From assembly GCF_019890615.1 (NCBI RefSeq), contig NZ_JAINVZ010000004.1, positions 1 through 64,000 of the forward strand: DNA of 64,000 bases. The letters are read 5' to 3'. The notes below the pieces were generated by a model. The model was not told the origin of the DNA, did no database searches, and saw only the letters and a list, made by a program, of their open reading frames with translations. The translations under genes and the position numbers were made by a program. Position 1 is the stretch's first letter, and each line of letters starts with the position of its first letter. Of the stretch, positions 1-8,869 are shown piece after piece. Source of the DNA: Streptantibioticus parmotrematis. Its GTDB lineage: Bacteria; Actinomycetota; Actinomycetes; Streptomycetales; Streptomycetaceae.

Positions 1-2179
1 CCTCGGCCGCGTCCTCCAGCTCGTCGCCTCCCCCGACGGCACCACCCTCGCCGTCGCCTCGCACGACGGCCGCCTGCTGCTGGTCTCCACCGGCGAGGGC
101 GAGGAGGCGGTCCCCACCGACGTGGACGACGACCTGCCGGACGGCACGGGGACACAGCCGGGCACCGTCCGCGAACTGATCCGTTCCGTCAACGGTCCCG
201 TGCGCGACCTGGCGTTCTCGCCGGACTCCGCGTGGCTGGCGTGGTCGCACCCGGGCATCGGGCGCTCGCTGCGCATGATCCGCATCGCCCGGCCGGCCGA
301 CGGCACGGTCGTGGACGTCACGAACGGGCGCTTCGAGGACGAGCAGCCGGTCTTCACCCGCGACGGCCGCTACCTGGCGTTCCTGTCGTGGCGCGGCTTC
401 GACCCGGTCTACGACGTGCACACCGGCGACCTGTCGTTCCCGCTGGGCTGCCGTCCGTACCTGGTGCCGCTGAACTCGGCGACGCCCTCCCCGTTCGCGC
501 TGCCCGTCGAGGGACGTCCGGCGAGCGGCGGCCTGGACCCGGTGGGCGGTGGCGGGGAGGGCGCCCCGGTCGTGGTGGAGGCCGAGGGGCTGCCCAACCG
601 CGTCACGCCGTTCCCGGTGCCCGCCTCGAAGTACTCCTCCCTCGCCCCGGTGCGCGGCGGGCTGGTGTGGCTGCGCTGGCCGATCTCGGGCGCGCTGGGC
701 GAGACGTTCGCCAACCCGGCCGACCCCTCGCCGCGCCCGACGCTGGAGTTCTACGACCTGGCGAAGTCGCGCCGCTCGGAGCTGCTGCGGCACATGGACT
801 GGTACGCGGTGAGCGGCGACGGCAGCAGGCTGGTGGTCTACGACGACGGCGACCTGGCCGTCGTCCCGGCCTACGAGCGCGGGGACGACGACTCGACCGT
901 GCTGCTGGACATGCGCCGCATCCTGCACGAGGTCGATCCGGCCGCCGAGTGGCGGCAGGCGTACGCGGAGGCCGGGCGGATCATCCGGGACTACTTCTGG
1001 TCGCCGGACATGTGCGGCATCGACTGGGACGCGGTGCTGGAGCAGTACCGGCCGCTGGTCGAACGGGTCGCCTCGCCCGAGGAGTTCGCGGACCTGATGC
1101 GGGAGCTGCTGGGTGAGCTGGGCACCTCGCACGCGTACTGCACGGCGGCCCGGCGCAGCGAGGGACCGCCGCACTACCAGCGGCCGATCGGGCTGCTGGG
1201 CGTCAACTTCCGCCGGGAGAAGGACGGTTCGTGGGCGGTGGGCCGGATCCTGCCCGGTGAGTCGTCGGACTCCAAGGCGCGTTCCCCGCTGGCCGGGGCG
1301 GGGGTGCGCGAGGGCGCGGTGCTCACCCATGTGGACGGGCGCGCGGTGGACCCGGTGGCGGGTCCTTCGCCGCTGCTGGCCGGGGCGGGCGGCACCACGG
1401 TGGAGCTGACGTTCGCGCCGCCGGGCGAGGCGTCCCGGGCCGACGGGCACGCGCGGCGGGTGGCGGTGGCCCCGCTGATCGACGAGCGGCCGCTGCGCTA
1501 CCAGGACTGGGTGGCCAAACGGCGTGCGGTGGTGCGGGAGCTGAGCGACGGGCGGTGCGGCTACCTGCACATCCCGGACATGGGCGGCTCCGGCTGGGCG
1601 CAGTTCAACCGCGACCTTCGGCTCGAAGTCGCGCGGCCCGCCCTGATCGTGGACGTGCGTGGCAACGCGGGCGGGCACATCAGCGAGCTGGTCGTGGAGA
1701 AGCTGACCCGGACCATCCTGGGCTGGGACCTGACCCGCAACGCCGAGCCGGTGAGCTACGCGGGCAACGCGCCGCGCGGCCCGGTGGTGGCGCTGGCGGA
1801 CGAGGCGACCGCGTCGGACGGCGACATGATCACGGCCGCGTTCCGGCTGCTGGGCCTGGGCCCGGTCGTCGGTACGCGGACGTGGGGCGGGGTGGTCGGC
1901 ATGACCGGGCGGCACCGGCTGATCGACGGCACGGTGATCACGGTGCCGATGAACGCGGCGTGGTTCGACGCGTACGGGTGGAGCGTGGAGAACGAGGGCG
2001 TGGCGCCCGACATCGACGCGCTGCGCACCCCCGTGGACTGGGCGGAAGGCCGCAGCCTCCAGCTCGCGGTGGCGGTGCGCACCGCGCTCGACCTCCTCGA
2101 ACGTCATCCGGCCGCGTCGCCACCGGACCTGTCGGGCCGCCCGGACCGCAGCCGTCCACCCCTCCCACCCAGAAGCTGA
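1..2179 (+). CDS. Tricorn-type protease, S41 family (5' end outside the window)
   Basis: The frame is open from base 2, so the start lies upstream of the window; about 725 residues are visible. Tricorn proteases degrade oligopeptides released by the proteasome. The visible part starts in a beta-propeller (repeats such as LAFSPDSAWLAW), continues through the C1 helical domain with GTSHAY (the His of the Tricorn catalytic tetrad), a PDZ domain, and the S41 core. The core has NAGGH, the nucleophile motif ATASDGD, GTRTWGG, and the distal glutamate in VENEGVAPD. All expected catalytic motifs are present, so the enzyme looks intact. Its final codons (PPRS-stop) are duplicated directly downstream. 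It converges on the SARP gene. Confidence 0.93.
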   Translation, partial: LGRVLQLVASPDGTTLAVASHDGRLLLVSTGEGEEAVPTDVDDDLPDGTGTQPGTVRELIRSVNGPVRDLAFSPDSAWLAWSHPGIGRSLRMIRIARPADGTVVDVTNGRFEDEQPVFTRDGRYLAFLSWRGFDPVYDVHTGDLSFPLGCRPYLVPLNSATPSPFALPVEGRPASGGLDPVGGGGEGAPVVVEAEGLPNRVTPFPVPASKYSSLAPVRGGLVWLRWPISGALGETFANPADPSPRPTLEFYDLAKSRRSELLRHMDWYAVSGDGSRLVVYDDGDLAVVPAYERGDDDSTVLLDMRRILHEVDPAAEWRQAYAEAGRIIRDYFWSPDMCGIDWDAVLEQYRPLVERVASPEEFADLMRELLGELGTSHAYCTAARRSEGPPHYQRPIGLLGVNFRREKDGSWAVGRILPGESSDSKARSPLAGAGVREGAVLTHVDGRAVDPVAGPSPLLAGAGGTTVELTFAPPGEASRADGHARRVAVAPLIDERPLRYQDWVAKRRAVVRELSDGRCGYLHIPDMGGSGWAQFNRDLRLEVARPALIVDVRGNAGGHISELVVEKLTRTILGWDLTRNAEPVSYAGNAPRGPVVALADEATASDGDMITAAFRLLGLGPVVGTRTWGGVVGMTGRHRLIDGTVITVPMNAAWFDAYGWSVENEGVAPDIDALRTPVDWAEGRSLQLAVAVRTALDLLERHPAASPPDLSGRPDRSRPPLPPRS

Positions 2180-2242
2180 CGTGCCGTCATAGGTGACGCA
2201 CCCTCCCACCCAGAAGTTGACGCCCCGTCATAGGCGCCGCGT
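2161..2242. repeat. 41-bp direct repeat, two copies, carrying the protease stop codon
   Basis: Copies are at 2161-2201 and 2202-2242 with about seven mismatches. The first contains the last codons and TGA of the Tricorn-type gene. The second, wholly downstream, again reads P-P-R-S-stop with AGC changed synonymously to AGT. It ends at the stop codon of the convergent SARP gene. Confidence 0.9.
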
Positions 2243-4308
2243 CACGCCACCCCCTCGGGGAACACCAGCAGCGTGTCCCGCTCCACCCCCCGCCCCCACC
2301 GGGTCAGCGCCGTGAGGTTGTCCGCCTCGGACTCCAGCCACGCGCGGGCCTTCGCGGGTGTGCCGAACTCCCGCCGGGCGCGCCCGGGTTGCGGCATGCA
2401 GGCCCGTACCGCGGTCGCGGCGCGGGCCGCGTACCAGCCCAGCAGCCGGGCCCGCGCGGCATGCAGCGCGGCGGGGTCGTCCTCGGCGCGGGCGCGTTCC
2501 GCCGCGTAGCCCGCGAGCAGGCCGGGCAGCCGCAGCCGTCCCGGCTCGGGTTCCTCGGCGAGGTGGGCGGCGACCAGGTGGCCGGCGAGCGGCGCGACGT
2601 CCTGCGCCTGCTGTCCGGTCAGCGCCGCCGCGGCGTCCGGCGTGGCGTGCGGCAGGCCCGCGTCGCCCAGCAGCCGGAAGAGCCTGCGGGCGGCCGGGGG
2701 CAGCGCGCGGTAGGAGCGGTCGAAGGCGTCGCGCACGGCGGAGCCGCTGCCGCAGCCGAGGGAGAGCAGGTCGAGCCGGTCGCCGGTGCGCAGCCGGTCG
2801 GCGTACGCCTGGAGCGAGACCACCCGTGGCCCGGTGAGGTTGCCCGCGGCGGCGCACAGGGCGAGCGGTAAGTGGCCGCAGTGCCGGGCGAGTTCGGCCG
2901 CCGCGTCCGGCTCGGCGGCGACCCGGTCGGGGCCGAGTATCTGGCCGAGGAGTTCGACGGCGGCGGGGGTGGGCAGCGAGCCGAGGGTGAGCGGGTGCGC
3001 GCCGTGGAAGGCGGTCAGCTCGGGCAGTTCGGTGCGCGCGGTCACCAGCACCGCGCAGCCCGGCTCGCCCGGCAGCAGTGGCATCACCTGCGCCGGTTCG
3101 GCCGCGTCGTCCAGCACCAGCAGCACCCTGCGCCCCGCCAGCCGGGCCCGCAGCAGCGCGGAGCGCGCCTCGGTGCCGGGCGGGATGGCGTCGCAGGCGG
3201 CGCCGGTGGCGTGCAGGGCGTCGTGCAGCAGGCTCGCGGTGTCGCGCGGGGCGCCGTCCGGCCGGGCCAGCGGCAGGAAGATCTGGCCGTCGGGGTAGCG
3301 GGCCGCCGAGCGGTGCGCCACCCGCACCGCGAGCGCGGTCTTGCCGCAGCCGGGGGCGCCGCTGAGCACGACGACGGGCACGGTGCCGGCCGCGGGCTGG
3401 GTGCCCAGCAGCCGCACCGCCTCCTCTTCCTCCCCTTCGCGGCCCGCCAGCTCAGGTGGTCCGCCGGGGAGTTGGCGGGGCTCGGCCCAGGTGGTGTGCG
3501 GGGCGGGGCGCGGTCCCGGGATGCGTTCGCGCGGCGGCGGCCAGGCCATGTCCACGTCGTCCAGCAGCGCCTGGTGCAGCGTCCGCAGGTCGGGGCCCGG
3601 TTCGACGCCGAGTTCGCTGTAGAGGAGCTGGGCGATCTCCTGGTACGCGGTGAGCGCCTCGGCGCGCCGCCCGCACCGGTACAGCGCGGTGATCAGCTGG
3701 CACCAGGGGCGCTCGCGCAGCGGCCGGTCGGCGATCACCGGGCGGAGCATGGCCAGCGCGGAGGCGGGGGCGCCCTGGATGAGGTCCAGGTCGCACAGCC
3801 GCTCCACGACGTGCAGCCGTTCGTCCTCCAGCGCCGGTGCCTCGTCGCGTTGCAGCGTGTCGCACGGCACGTCCTGGAACGCGGCGCCGCGCCACAGGGT
3901 GAGGGACTCGGCGAAGTCCCGTTGCGCGCAGCGCAGTTCGCCGCGCGAGAGATACCTTTCGCCTGCCGCGGCCAGCGCCCGGAAGCGGGTCAGGTCCAGC
4001 GCGTCGTCCGGCACGTTCAGCGCGTAGCCGCACGGCCCGGTGCGGATCAGGTGGTCGGATCCGCAGGCCTCGCGCAGGATCCTGCGGAGCCTGGCGACGT
4101 AGGCCTGCACGGTGTTGCGCGCTCCGCCGGGGGCTTCCCCGTCCCACAGCCGCTTGATTAAACTCTCAACGGTCAACTCCTGGTTCGTCTGCAGCAGCAT
4201 CAGGGCGAGCACCGAGCGCTGACGTCCGGCCCCGAGCGGGATCTGCCGCGTGGCGTGCCGGATCTCCAGCGGCCCGAGCAGGCCGAAGGTCACGTCGTCC
4301 GTCGTCAT
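2242..4308 (-). CDS. SARP/AfsR-type transcriptional activator with NB-ARC ATPase domain; contains a TTA codon
   Basis: 688 aa. Domains in order: an OmpR-type winged helix (residues about 5-90), a bacterial transcriptional activation domain (to about 250), then an NB-ARC module with P-loop GAPGCGKT and Walker B VLLVLDDA. There is no long TPR tail, so it is shorter than S. coelicolor AfsR (about 990 aa). Such proteins activate secondary-metabolite genes. The start at 4308 is preceded by GGGGAA; an in-frame ATG at 4347 is possible but has no better ribosome site. The leucine codon at 4159-4161 (in VESLIKRLW) is TTA, the codon read by the bldA tRNA, so translation is probably developmentally gated. 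No biosynthetic cluster is visible nearby. Confidence 0.9.
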   Translation of the reverse strand: MTTDDVTFGLLGPLEIRHATRQIPLGAGRQRSVLALMLLQTNQELTVESLIKRLWDGEAPGGARNTVQAYVARLRRILREACGSDHLIRTGPCGYALNVPDDALDLTRFRALAAAGERYLSRGELRCAQRDFAESLTLWRGAAFQDVPCDTLQRDEAPALEDERLHVVERLCDLDLIQGAPASALAMLRPVIADRPLRERPWCQLITALYRCGRRAEALTAYQEIAQLLYSELGVEPGPDLRTLHQALLDDVDMAWPPPRERIPGPRPAPHTTWAEPRQLPGGPPELAGREGEEEEAVRLLGTQPAAGTVPVVVLSGAPGCGKTALAVRVAHRSAARYPDGQIFLPLARPDGAPRDTASLLHDALHATGAACDAIPPGTEARSALLRARLAGRRVLLVLDDAAEPAQVMPLLPGEPGCAVLVTARTELPELTAFHGAHPLTLGSLPTPAAVELLGQILGPDRVAAEPDAAAELARHCGHLPLALCAAAGNLTGPRVVSLQAYADRLRTGDRLDLLSLGCGSGSAVRDAFDRSYRALPPAARRLFRLLGDAGLPHATPDAAAALTGQQAQDVAPLAGHLVAAHLAEEPEPGRLRLPGLLAGYAAERARAEDDPAALHAARARLLGWYAARAATAVRACMPQPGRARREFGTPAKARAWLESEADNLTALTRWGRGVERDTLLVFPEGVA

Positions 4309-4697
4309 GTGAGTTCCCCACCGGATGAAGTCGACATCCGGCTCCATCCTGCCTTGCGGGGATGCGGTGAAAACCGCGTGTTTTGCGCCATGCGTGGTCC
4401 AGGATGCGATCGGGACACCGCACAGGCTTCAACGAACCCTCCCCGGGCGGACGCCCGTTCACCCCCCCGCGGGGCCCGCGCCGCGGCGCCTCCCGGCGAC
4501 TACGCACCGTGTCACAGTGGCGTCAGCGAGCAGTCAGCGGCACGTCATGGCCGTAGGGCAGAGTGCGTGTCGCCGGGATTCCGTAGGGGACGAAGCCTCC
4601 CAGTTCCTACGGAAGTTGACGGACCGCCGGGTAGGTGAGTGGGCGGTCGCGTCACGTATCACACGCTGGGCCGGGGGCTGCCGGCCCGGTGTTCCGG
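4309..4697. other. Intergenic region upstream of the SARP gene
   Basis: No supported gene. It should contain the SARP promoter. A minus-strand ORF at 4534-4797 runs through the hairpins at 4698-4757 and lacks a ribosome site, so I do not call it. Confidence 0.5.
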
Positions 4698-4721
4698 CTG
4701 ATTCCGGCAGGGCGGAATCAG
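4698..4721. repeat. Perfect 9-bp inverted repeat
   Basis: CTGATTCCG and CGGAATCAG separated by six bases (gcaggg). It sits downstream of the small disordered-protein gene, next to a second hairpin. It could be part of a bipartite terminator or a regulator site. Confidence 0.6.
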
Positions 4722-4725
4722 GGAG

Positions 4726-4757
4726 AAGGGCGCGCCCGTGGGGGGACGCGCCCTTTT
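4726..4757. terminator. Hairpin terminator below the disordered-protein gene
   Basis: AAGGGCGCG pairs perfectly with CGCGCCCTT (9 bp, 12-base loop). The T-run (TTTT) is on the plus strand, while the gene it most plausibly serves (4855-5199) runs on the minus strand, so it may work in both directions. Confidence 0.6.
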
Positions 4758-4854
4758 CCGTATGTCCGGGTGCCCCGGATGTTCGCGGGAAGTTCACCCG
4801 CGCGGTGCCGTCTCCGGCGACCGGGGCGGTCGCCGTCGTCGCGAGCGGCGGTCG

Positions 4855-5199
4855 TCAGCGGCGGCCGTCGTCGTCCAGACGGCTCTGCTCCAACGTGTCC
4901 TGCATGTCGTCCGGTTCGGCGTCACGCGGACGCGACGAGCGCTGCCGGTCGTCGCCGGTGCCACGACCGCGCGCCTTCCGGTCGCCCATGCCGCGGTCGT
5001 TCATGTCACGGTCGCCCATTCCACGGTCGTCGCCACCCATGCCGCGGTCGCCCATGCCACGGTCGTCGCGGCCCATGTCCGGGTCGTCCATGCCGCGGCC
5101 GCCCCTGTCGTCCATGTCGTCCTTGCCGCGCGAACGGCTCCGGTCGTCACGGTCGCGGCGGCTGGGATCGTCGTCACCGAACTTGTCTCGGATGCCCAT
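4855..5199 (-). CDS. Small, highly charged, intrinsically disordered repeat protein
   Basis: 114 aa. The start at 5199 is chosen because GGAG lies seven bases upstream. After MGIRDKFGDDDP the protein consists almost entirely of R, D, G, M and S, with degenerate repeats of the type DDRGMGDRGMG and DRDMNDRGMGDR around residues 35-80. There is no signal peptide, membrane segment or recognisable fold. The MGIRDKF beginning resembles short CsbD-like or antitoxin-like stress proteins of actinobacteria, but I cannot assign a family. The repeats could support phase separation or nucleic-acid binding; that is inference only. Monocistronic, flanked by hairpins downstream. Confidence 0.75.
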   Translation of the reverse strand: MGIRDKFGDDDPSRRDRDDRSRSRGKDDMDDRGGRGMDDPDMGRDDRGMGDRGMGGDDRGMGDRDMNDRGMGDRKARGRGTGDDRQRSSRPRDAEPDDMQDTLEQSRLDDDGRR

Positions 5200-5286
5200 G
5201 ATCACTCCTAGGGGGGTGTGGGGGGATGGGCCTCCCTCAGAGAAACACGCCCTCCCACCCCCCGCATCTTGGAGCGTAACCATTCG

Positions 5287-6186
5287 TTACGGAGCGGAGT
5301 TCCCGCTGCTCAGGTCCTTGCGAGCGGTCTCGTCCGCGGCTCCTCCGGCGCCCACGAGGCCGCGTCGCCGGTCCGCCGTCGCCCGCAGGCGCGGCTCCGC
5401 GCGGCGCATCTCGCGCTGTCCCACGGTGCCCACCAGCGAGGGCAGGTAGCCGCGCACCGCCTGCATGCCGCGCAGCCACCACTGCGCGTAGACGTGCGCG
5501 GAGCGCCGGGCGACGCCGTCCGCGATGCGTTCGACGGCCGGGTCCAGCGGATAGGTGCGGTTGGTCGGCCACGGCAGCCGGGCCCGCAACTCCCGCAGCA
5601 CGTCGTCCTGGTCGGCGCCGCGCACCATGTCGGTGTCGGTCCAGCTGAGGTAGCCCACGCCCACCTTGACGCCCTGGTAGCCGACTTCGGCGCGCAGGCT
5701 GTGCGCGAACGCCTCGACGCCCGCCTTGCTGGCGCAGTACGCGGCCATCATCGGCGCCGGGGTCAGCGCGGCGAGCGAGGCGATCTGGAGGTAGTAGCCG
5801 CGCGAGGCGACCAGTGCGGGCAGGAACGCGCGGGCGGTCGCCACGCTGCCCAGCAGGTTGACCTCGATGACGCGGTCGAAGGTGCGCGCCTCGGAGGCCA
5901 GGAACGGGCCGCCGGTGGCGATGCCCGCGTTGGCGACCACCACGTCCACCCGCCCGTACGCGGCGACCACCTCGTCGGCGACCCGGGCCATGGCGTCCCG
6001 GTCGGTGACGTCCGCCTCCCAGGAGCGGCCGCCCAACTCGGCCGCCACCTGGGCGAGTTCGTCGGGCTCCAGGCCGACCAGCGCCAACTGGGCGCCGCGT
6101 GCGCTCAGCTTGCGGGCCAGCAGGGCGCCGACGCCGCGCGCGGCCCCGGTGATCACCACGACCTGGCCGTGCAGGGGCTTGCTCAT
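5287..6186 (-). CDS. Short-chain dehydrogenase/reductase (SDR)
   Basis: 299 aa, classical SDR. The N-terminal nucleotide-binding motif TGAARGVG is at residues 13-20, NAG is in VVANAG, and the active-site YCASK follows a serine about 13 residues upstream. The C-terminal 70 residues are basic and family-atypical. Its ATG overlaps the TGA of the upstream hydrolase by four bases (ATGA), implying translational coupling. In the three-gene operon it most likely interconverts an alcohol and a ketone, supplying the ketone for the Baeyer-Villiger enzyme or handling the alcohol released by the hydrolase. Substrate unknown. Confidence 0.88.
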   Translation of the reverse strand: MSKPLHGQVVVITGAARGVGALLARKLSARGAQLALVGLEPDELAQVAAELGGRSWEADVTDRDAMARVADEVVAAYGRVDVVVANAGIATGGPFLASEARTFDRVIEVNLLGSVATARAFLPALVASRGYYLQIASLAALTPAPMMAAYCASKAGVEAFAHSLRAEVGYQGVKVGVGYLSWTDTDMVRGADQDDVLRELRARLPWPTNRTYPLDPAVERIADGVARRSAHVYAQWWLRGMQAVRGYLPSLVGTVGQREMRRAEPRLRATADRRRGLVGAGGAADETARKDLSSGNSAP

Positions 6187-7223
6187 ACCGTCCCGCCTTC
6201 CCGTGCGCTCTGTTCGGCCTTCGCCGGTTCGCTCGTGCCGGTCCCGGCGGCGGGGTCGCCGCCGGACGCCGTGTGGTCTCCCGCCAGGTGGTCGCGGACC
6301 AGGTCGCGGATGACGCCCGCCACCGCGTCCGGCGCCTCGATGGGCGTCATGTGGCCCAGCCCCGGCAGTTCGGTCAGTCCCAGCGGGACACGCAGCCGCT
6401 CCAGCATGCGGTGCGCGTGCGGCGGAGGCGTCAGCTTGTCGTCGGTGCCCACCAGAACGGCGGTGGGCACGGCGAGTTCGGCGAGCCCGGCGTCCAGGTC
6501 GAGCGCGGCCAGCACCCGCCCCCAGGCCGCGCGGGGCCTGCGACCGCAGGCGGTGACGATGCGGGTGGTGAACGCGACCTGCTCGGGCGTCGAACCGGCG
6601 CCCAGCACCCCGTACTTGAGGGCGGCGCGCAGCAGCGGACCGTTGGGGCCGAGCGGCGCGGAGGAGATCAGCAGTTGCCGGTGGAAGCGGTCGCGCAGCC
6701 GCCGGTCGCGCACGCGCGGCGGCAGCACCCGGGTCTGCGGCAGCAGCCGTGCGCTGCCGGTGCTGGCCAGCAGGACAGCGGCGGCGCGGGCGCGCACGGC
6801 GGGCCGTCCCGCCGACGCCATCAGCGTCATCCCGCCCATCGAGTGCCCGGCGAGCACCGCCCTGCGGCCGTCCGGCAGGGCGTCCTCCAGGACGGCGGTC
6901 AGGTCGTCGGCGAGCGCGTCGGTGCTGTAACGGGCCCGGCCGCGGGGGATCTCGCTGCGGCCGTGACCGCGCTGGTCGTAGACGATCACCCGTAGATCGG
7001 GGGCGAGTTCACGGACGACGGCGGCCCAGAAGAGGGTCGAGCAGGTCCAGCCGTGCGCCAGTACGACGGCGGGCGCGTCGGCGTCGCCGTGCTCCTCGTA
7101 GTACACGCGCGTGCCGTCGGCGGAGGTGACGTACGCGGTGCGGCGCGGCGTCGGCGGCAGGTAGCGCTCGCCCTGGCGCGGGTGCGGGACGCGGGCGGTG
7201 CCCGCGGAGGCGGCGGTGGTCAC
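6183..7223 (-). CDS. Alpha/beta-fold hydrolase (probable esterase)
   Basis: 346 aa, beginning at a GTG that overlaps the stop of the upstream monooxygenase (GTGA). The oxyanion region AHGWT is at about residues 56-60, the nucleophile elbow GHSMGG at 126-131 (Ser128), the acid in GTDDKLTPP and the catalytic His in GLGHMTP. The operon order (monooxygenase, hydrolase, SDR) fits cleavage of the ester or lactone made by the monooxygenase. A longer reading frame continuing antisense through the upstream gene is an artefact of GC content. Confidence 0.9.
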   Translation of the reverse strand: MTTAASAGTARVPHPRQGERYLPPTPRRTAYVTSADGTRVYYEEHGDADAPAVVLAHGWTCSTLFWAAVVRELAPDLRVIVYDQRGHGRSEIPRGRARYSTDALADDLTAVLEDALPDGRRAVLAGHSMGGMTLMASAGRPAVRARAAAVLLASTGSARLLPQTRVLPPRVRDRRLRDRFHRQLLISSAPLGPNGPLLRAALKYGVLGAGSTPEQVAFTTRIVTACGRRPRAAWGRVLAALDLDAGLAELAVPTAVLVGTDDKLTPPPHAHRMLERLRVPLGLTELPGLGHMTPIEAPDAVAGVIRDLVRDHLAGDHTASGGDPAAGTGTSEPAKAEQSAREGGTV

Positions 7224-8734
7224 GCGGCCACCTCCGCGGACGCCTCGGAGCTGCCGGTGCGCTCGGTGCGCCCGCGCAGGACCTCGTACTCCTGCGGCTT
7301 CAGGCGCTGGGTGGCGCGGCGGAACTCGGCGGTGGTGCCGGGCCACAGCGTGGTGTTGCGGCCGGAGGCGTCCAGATACCAGCTGACGCAGCCGCCGGTG
7401 TTCCACACGGTGCGCTCCATGCGCCGTTGCAGCTCGGCGTTCCACGAACGCACCGCCTCGGGGCGGGCGTTGAGCGCGGCGGCGCCGGTGCGCTCCAGGG
7501 TGGCGAGGTAGTCGGCCAGGTAGTTGAGGGAGGACTCGATCATCAGGATCATCGAGCTGTTGCCGAGGCCGGTGTTGGGGCCGATGATCATCACGAGGTT
7601 GGGGAAGCCGTCGATGGTGGACCCGCGCAACGCGGCCATCCCGTCCTTCCAGTGCTCGGCGAGGGTGCGGCCGCCGACGCCGTGGATGCGGTCGCCGATG
7701 GGCATGTCGGTGACGTGGAAGCCGGTGCCGAAGACGATGGCGTCGACCTCGCGCTCGGTGCCGTCGGCGGTGACGATCGTGGAGCCGCGCACCTCGGTGA
7801 GGCCGGCGTCGACGACCTCGGTGTTGGGGGCGGCGAGCGCCGGATAGTAGTCGTTGGACAGCAGGATGCGCTTGCAGCCGATGGTGTAGTCGGGGGTCAC
7901 CTTCGCGCGCAGCGCAGGGTCCTTGATGCCGCGGCGGATGTGGGCGCGGGCGATCTGCTCGGTGGCCTTCATCAGCTGCGGGCGGCGCACGAACGCGCCG
8001 ACCTGGAACTCCCGGATCAGCCACAGCAGTCCGCGGCGCGCCTTGTGGCTGGCGGGCACCTTGGCGTGCAGCCACTTCTCGGCGGCGTTGATGCCCCGGT
8101 CCATGCGGGGCATCACCCACGGCGGGGTGCGCTGCACGACGGTGAGGCGGTCGACCCGGGGCTGGATGGCGGGCACGATCTGGATGGCGGAGGCGCCGGT
8201 GCCGACCATGGCGACGCGCTTGCCCTCCAGGTCGTAGTCGTGGTCCCAGCGCGAGGAGTGGAAGACCTTGCCGGGGAAGGTCTCCAGGCCCTTGATGTCG
8301 GGGATCCTGGGGTCGGACAGCGGTCCGGTGGCGGACACCACGACGTCGGCGGTCAGTTCGCCGCGCGCGGTGCGCAGCCGCCAGTGGCGGGCCTCCTCGT
8401 CCCAACGAGCCTCTTCCACCTCGGAGTTGAAGCGGATGTGCGGGCGCAGGCCGAAGATGTCGGTAACCCGCTCCAGGTAGGCGCGGATGTGCGGCTGGCC
8501 GGAGAAGGCGCGCGGCCAGTCGGGGTTGGGCGCGAAGGAGAACGAGTACAGGTGGGAGGGGACGTCGCAGGCGCACCCCGGGTAGCTGTTGTCCCGCCAG
8601 GTCCCGCCGACGGAGTCGGCGCGTTCCAGGATCACGAAATCGGTGACCCCTTCCCGCCGCAGCCGCACCCCGGCCCCCAGCCCGCCGAATCCCGTACCGA
8701 TCACCGCCACCCGAAAGTGCTCGCGCGTCGCCAT
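7220..8734 (-). CDS. Baeyer-Villiger-type flavin monooxygenase
   Basis: 504 aa. FAD-binding GTGFGG is at residues 13-18, with VGGTW a little later. The type I Baeyer-Villiger fingerprint F-x-G-x-x-x-H-x-x-x-W-D occurs as FPGKVFHSSRWD (153-164), which separates it from ordinary flavin monooxygenases. A second Rossmann motif (GTGASA) binds NADPH. These enzymes insert oxygen next to a ketone to give an ester or lactone. The start at 8734 has GGAGG upstream; an earlier ATG at 8773 lies inside the upstream palindrome and is rejected. First gene of a coupled three-gene operon. Confidence 0.93.
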   Translation of the reverse strand: MATREHFRVAVIGTGFGGLGAGVRLRREGVTDFVILERADSVGGTWRDNSYPGCACDVPSHLYSFSFAPNPDWPRAFSGQPHIRAYLERVTDIFGLRPHIRFNSEVEEARWDEEARHWRLRTARGELTADVVVSATGPLSDPRIPDIKGLETFPGKVFHSSRWDHDYDLEGKRVAMVGTGASAIQIVPAIQPRVDRLTVVQRTPPWVMPRMDRGINAAEKWLHAKVPASHKARRGLLWLIREFQVGAFVRRPQLMKATEQIARAHIRRGIKDPALRAKVTPDYTIGCKRILLSNDYYPALAAPNTEVVDAGLTEVRGSTIVTADGTEREVDAIVFGTGFHVTDMPIGDRIHGVGGRTLAEHWKDGMAALRGSTIDGFPNLVMIIGPNTGLGNSSMILMIESSLNYLADYLATLERTGAAALNARPEAVRSWNAELQRRMERTVWNTGGCVSWYLDASGRNTTLWPGTTAEFRRATQRLKPQEYEVLRGRTERTGSSEASAEVAA

Positions 8735-8756
8735 ACCGCCGCCTCCCAGCGCTCCA

Positions 8757-8790
8757 CCGAACCATGCCAGCAATCACTGGCACGGTTCGG
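8757..8790. promoter_or_regulatory. 34-bp near-perfect palindrome, probable repressor operator of the monooxygenase operon
   Basis: Arms CCGAACC and TGCCAG (one base apart) mirror CTGGCA and GGTTCGG around a six-base centre (caatca). Thirteen of fourteen arm positions are symmetrical. It lies 22 bp upstream of the monooxygenase start codon, typical for a TetR- or MarR-type operator. No regulator gene sits directly beside it; the MerR gene at 9590 is the nearest. Confidence 0.75.
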
Positions 8791-8869
8791 ACTGTAGAAC
8801 ACACCGGTTACCAGCGGTAGGGGTCGGCCCCGAAATTTGCCCGAGGACCCGAGGAGAGGTAGCCCGCAG

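Noticed and set aside
4534-4797. 87-codon minus-strand ORF below the disordered-protein gene
   Set aside because: It runs through two hairpins, has no ribosome site and no recognisable sequence.
7427-8797. Plus-strand open frame of 456 codons across the monooxygenase
   Set aside because: Antisense shadow of the Baeyer-Villiger monooxygenase; low-complexity V/G/D-rich product.
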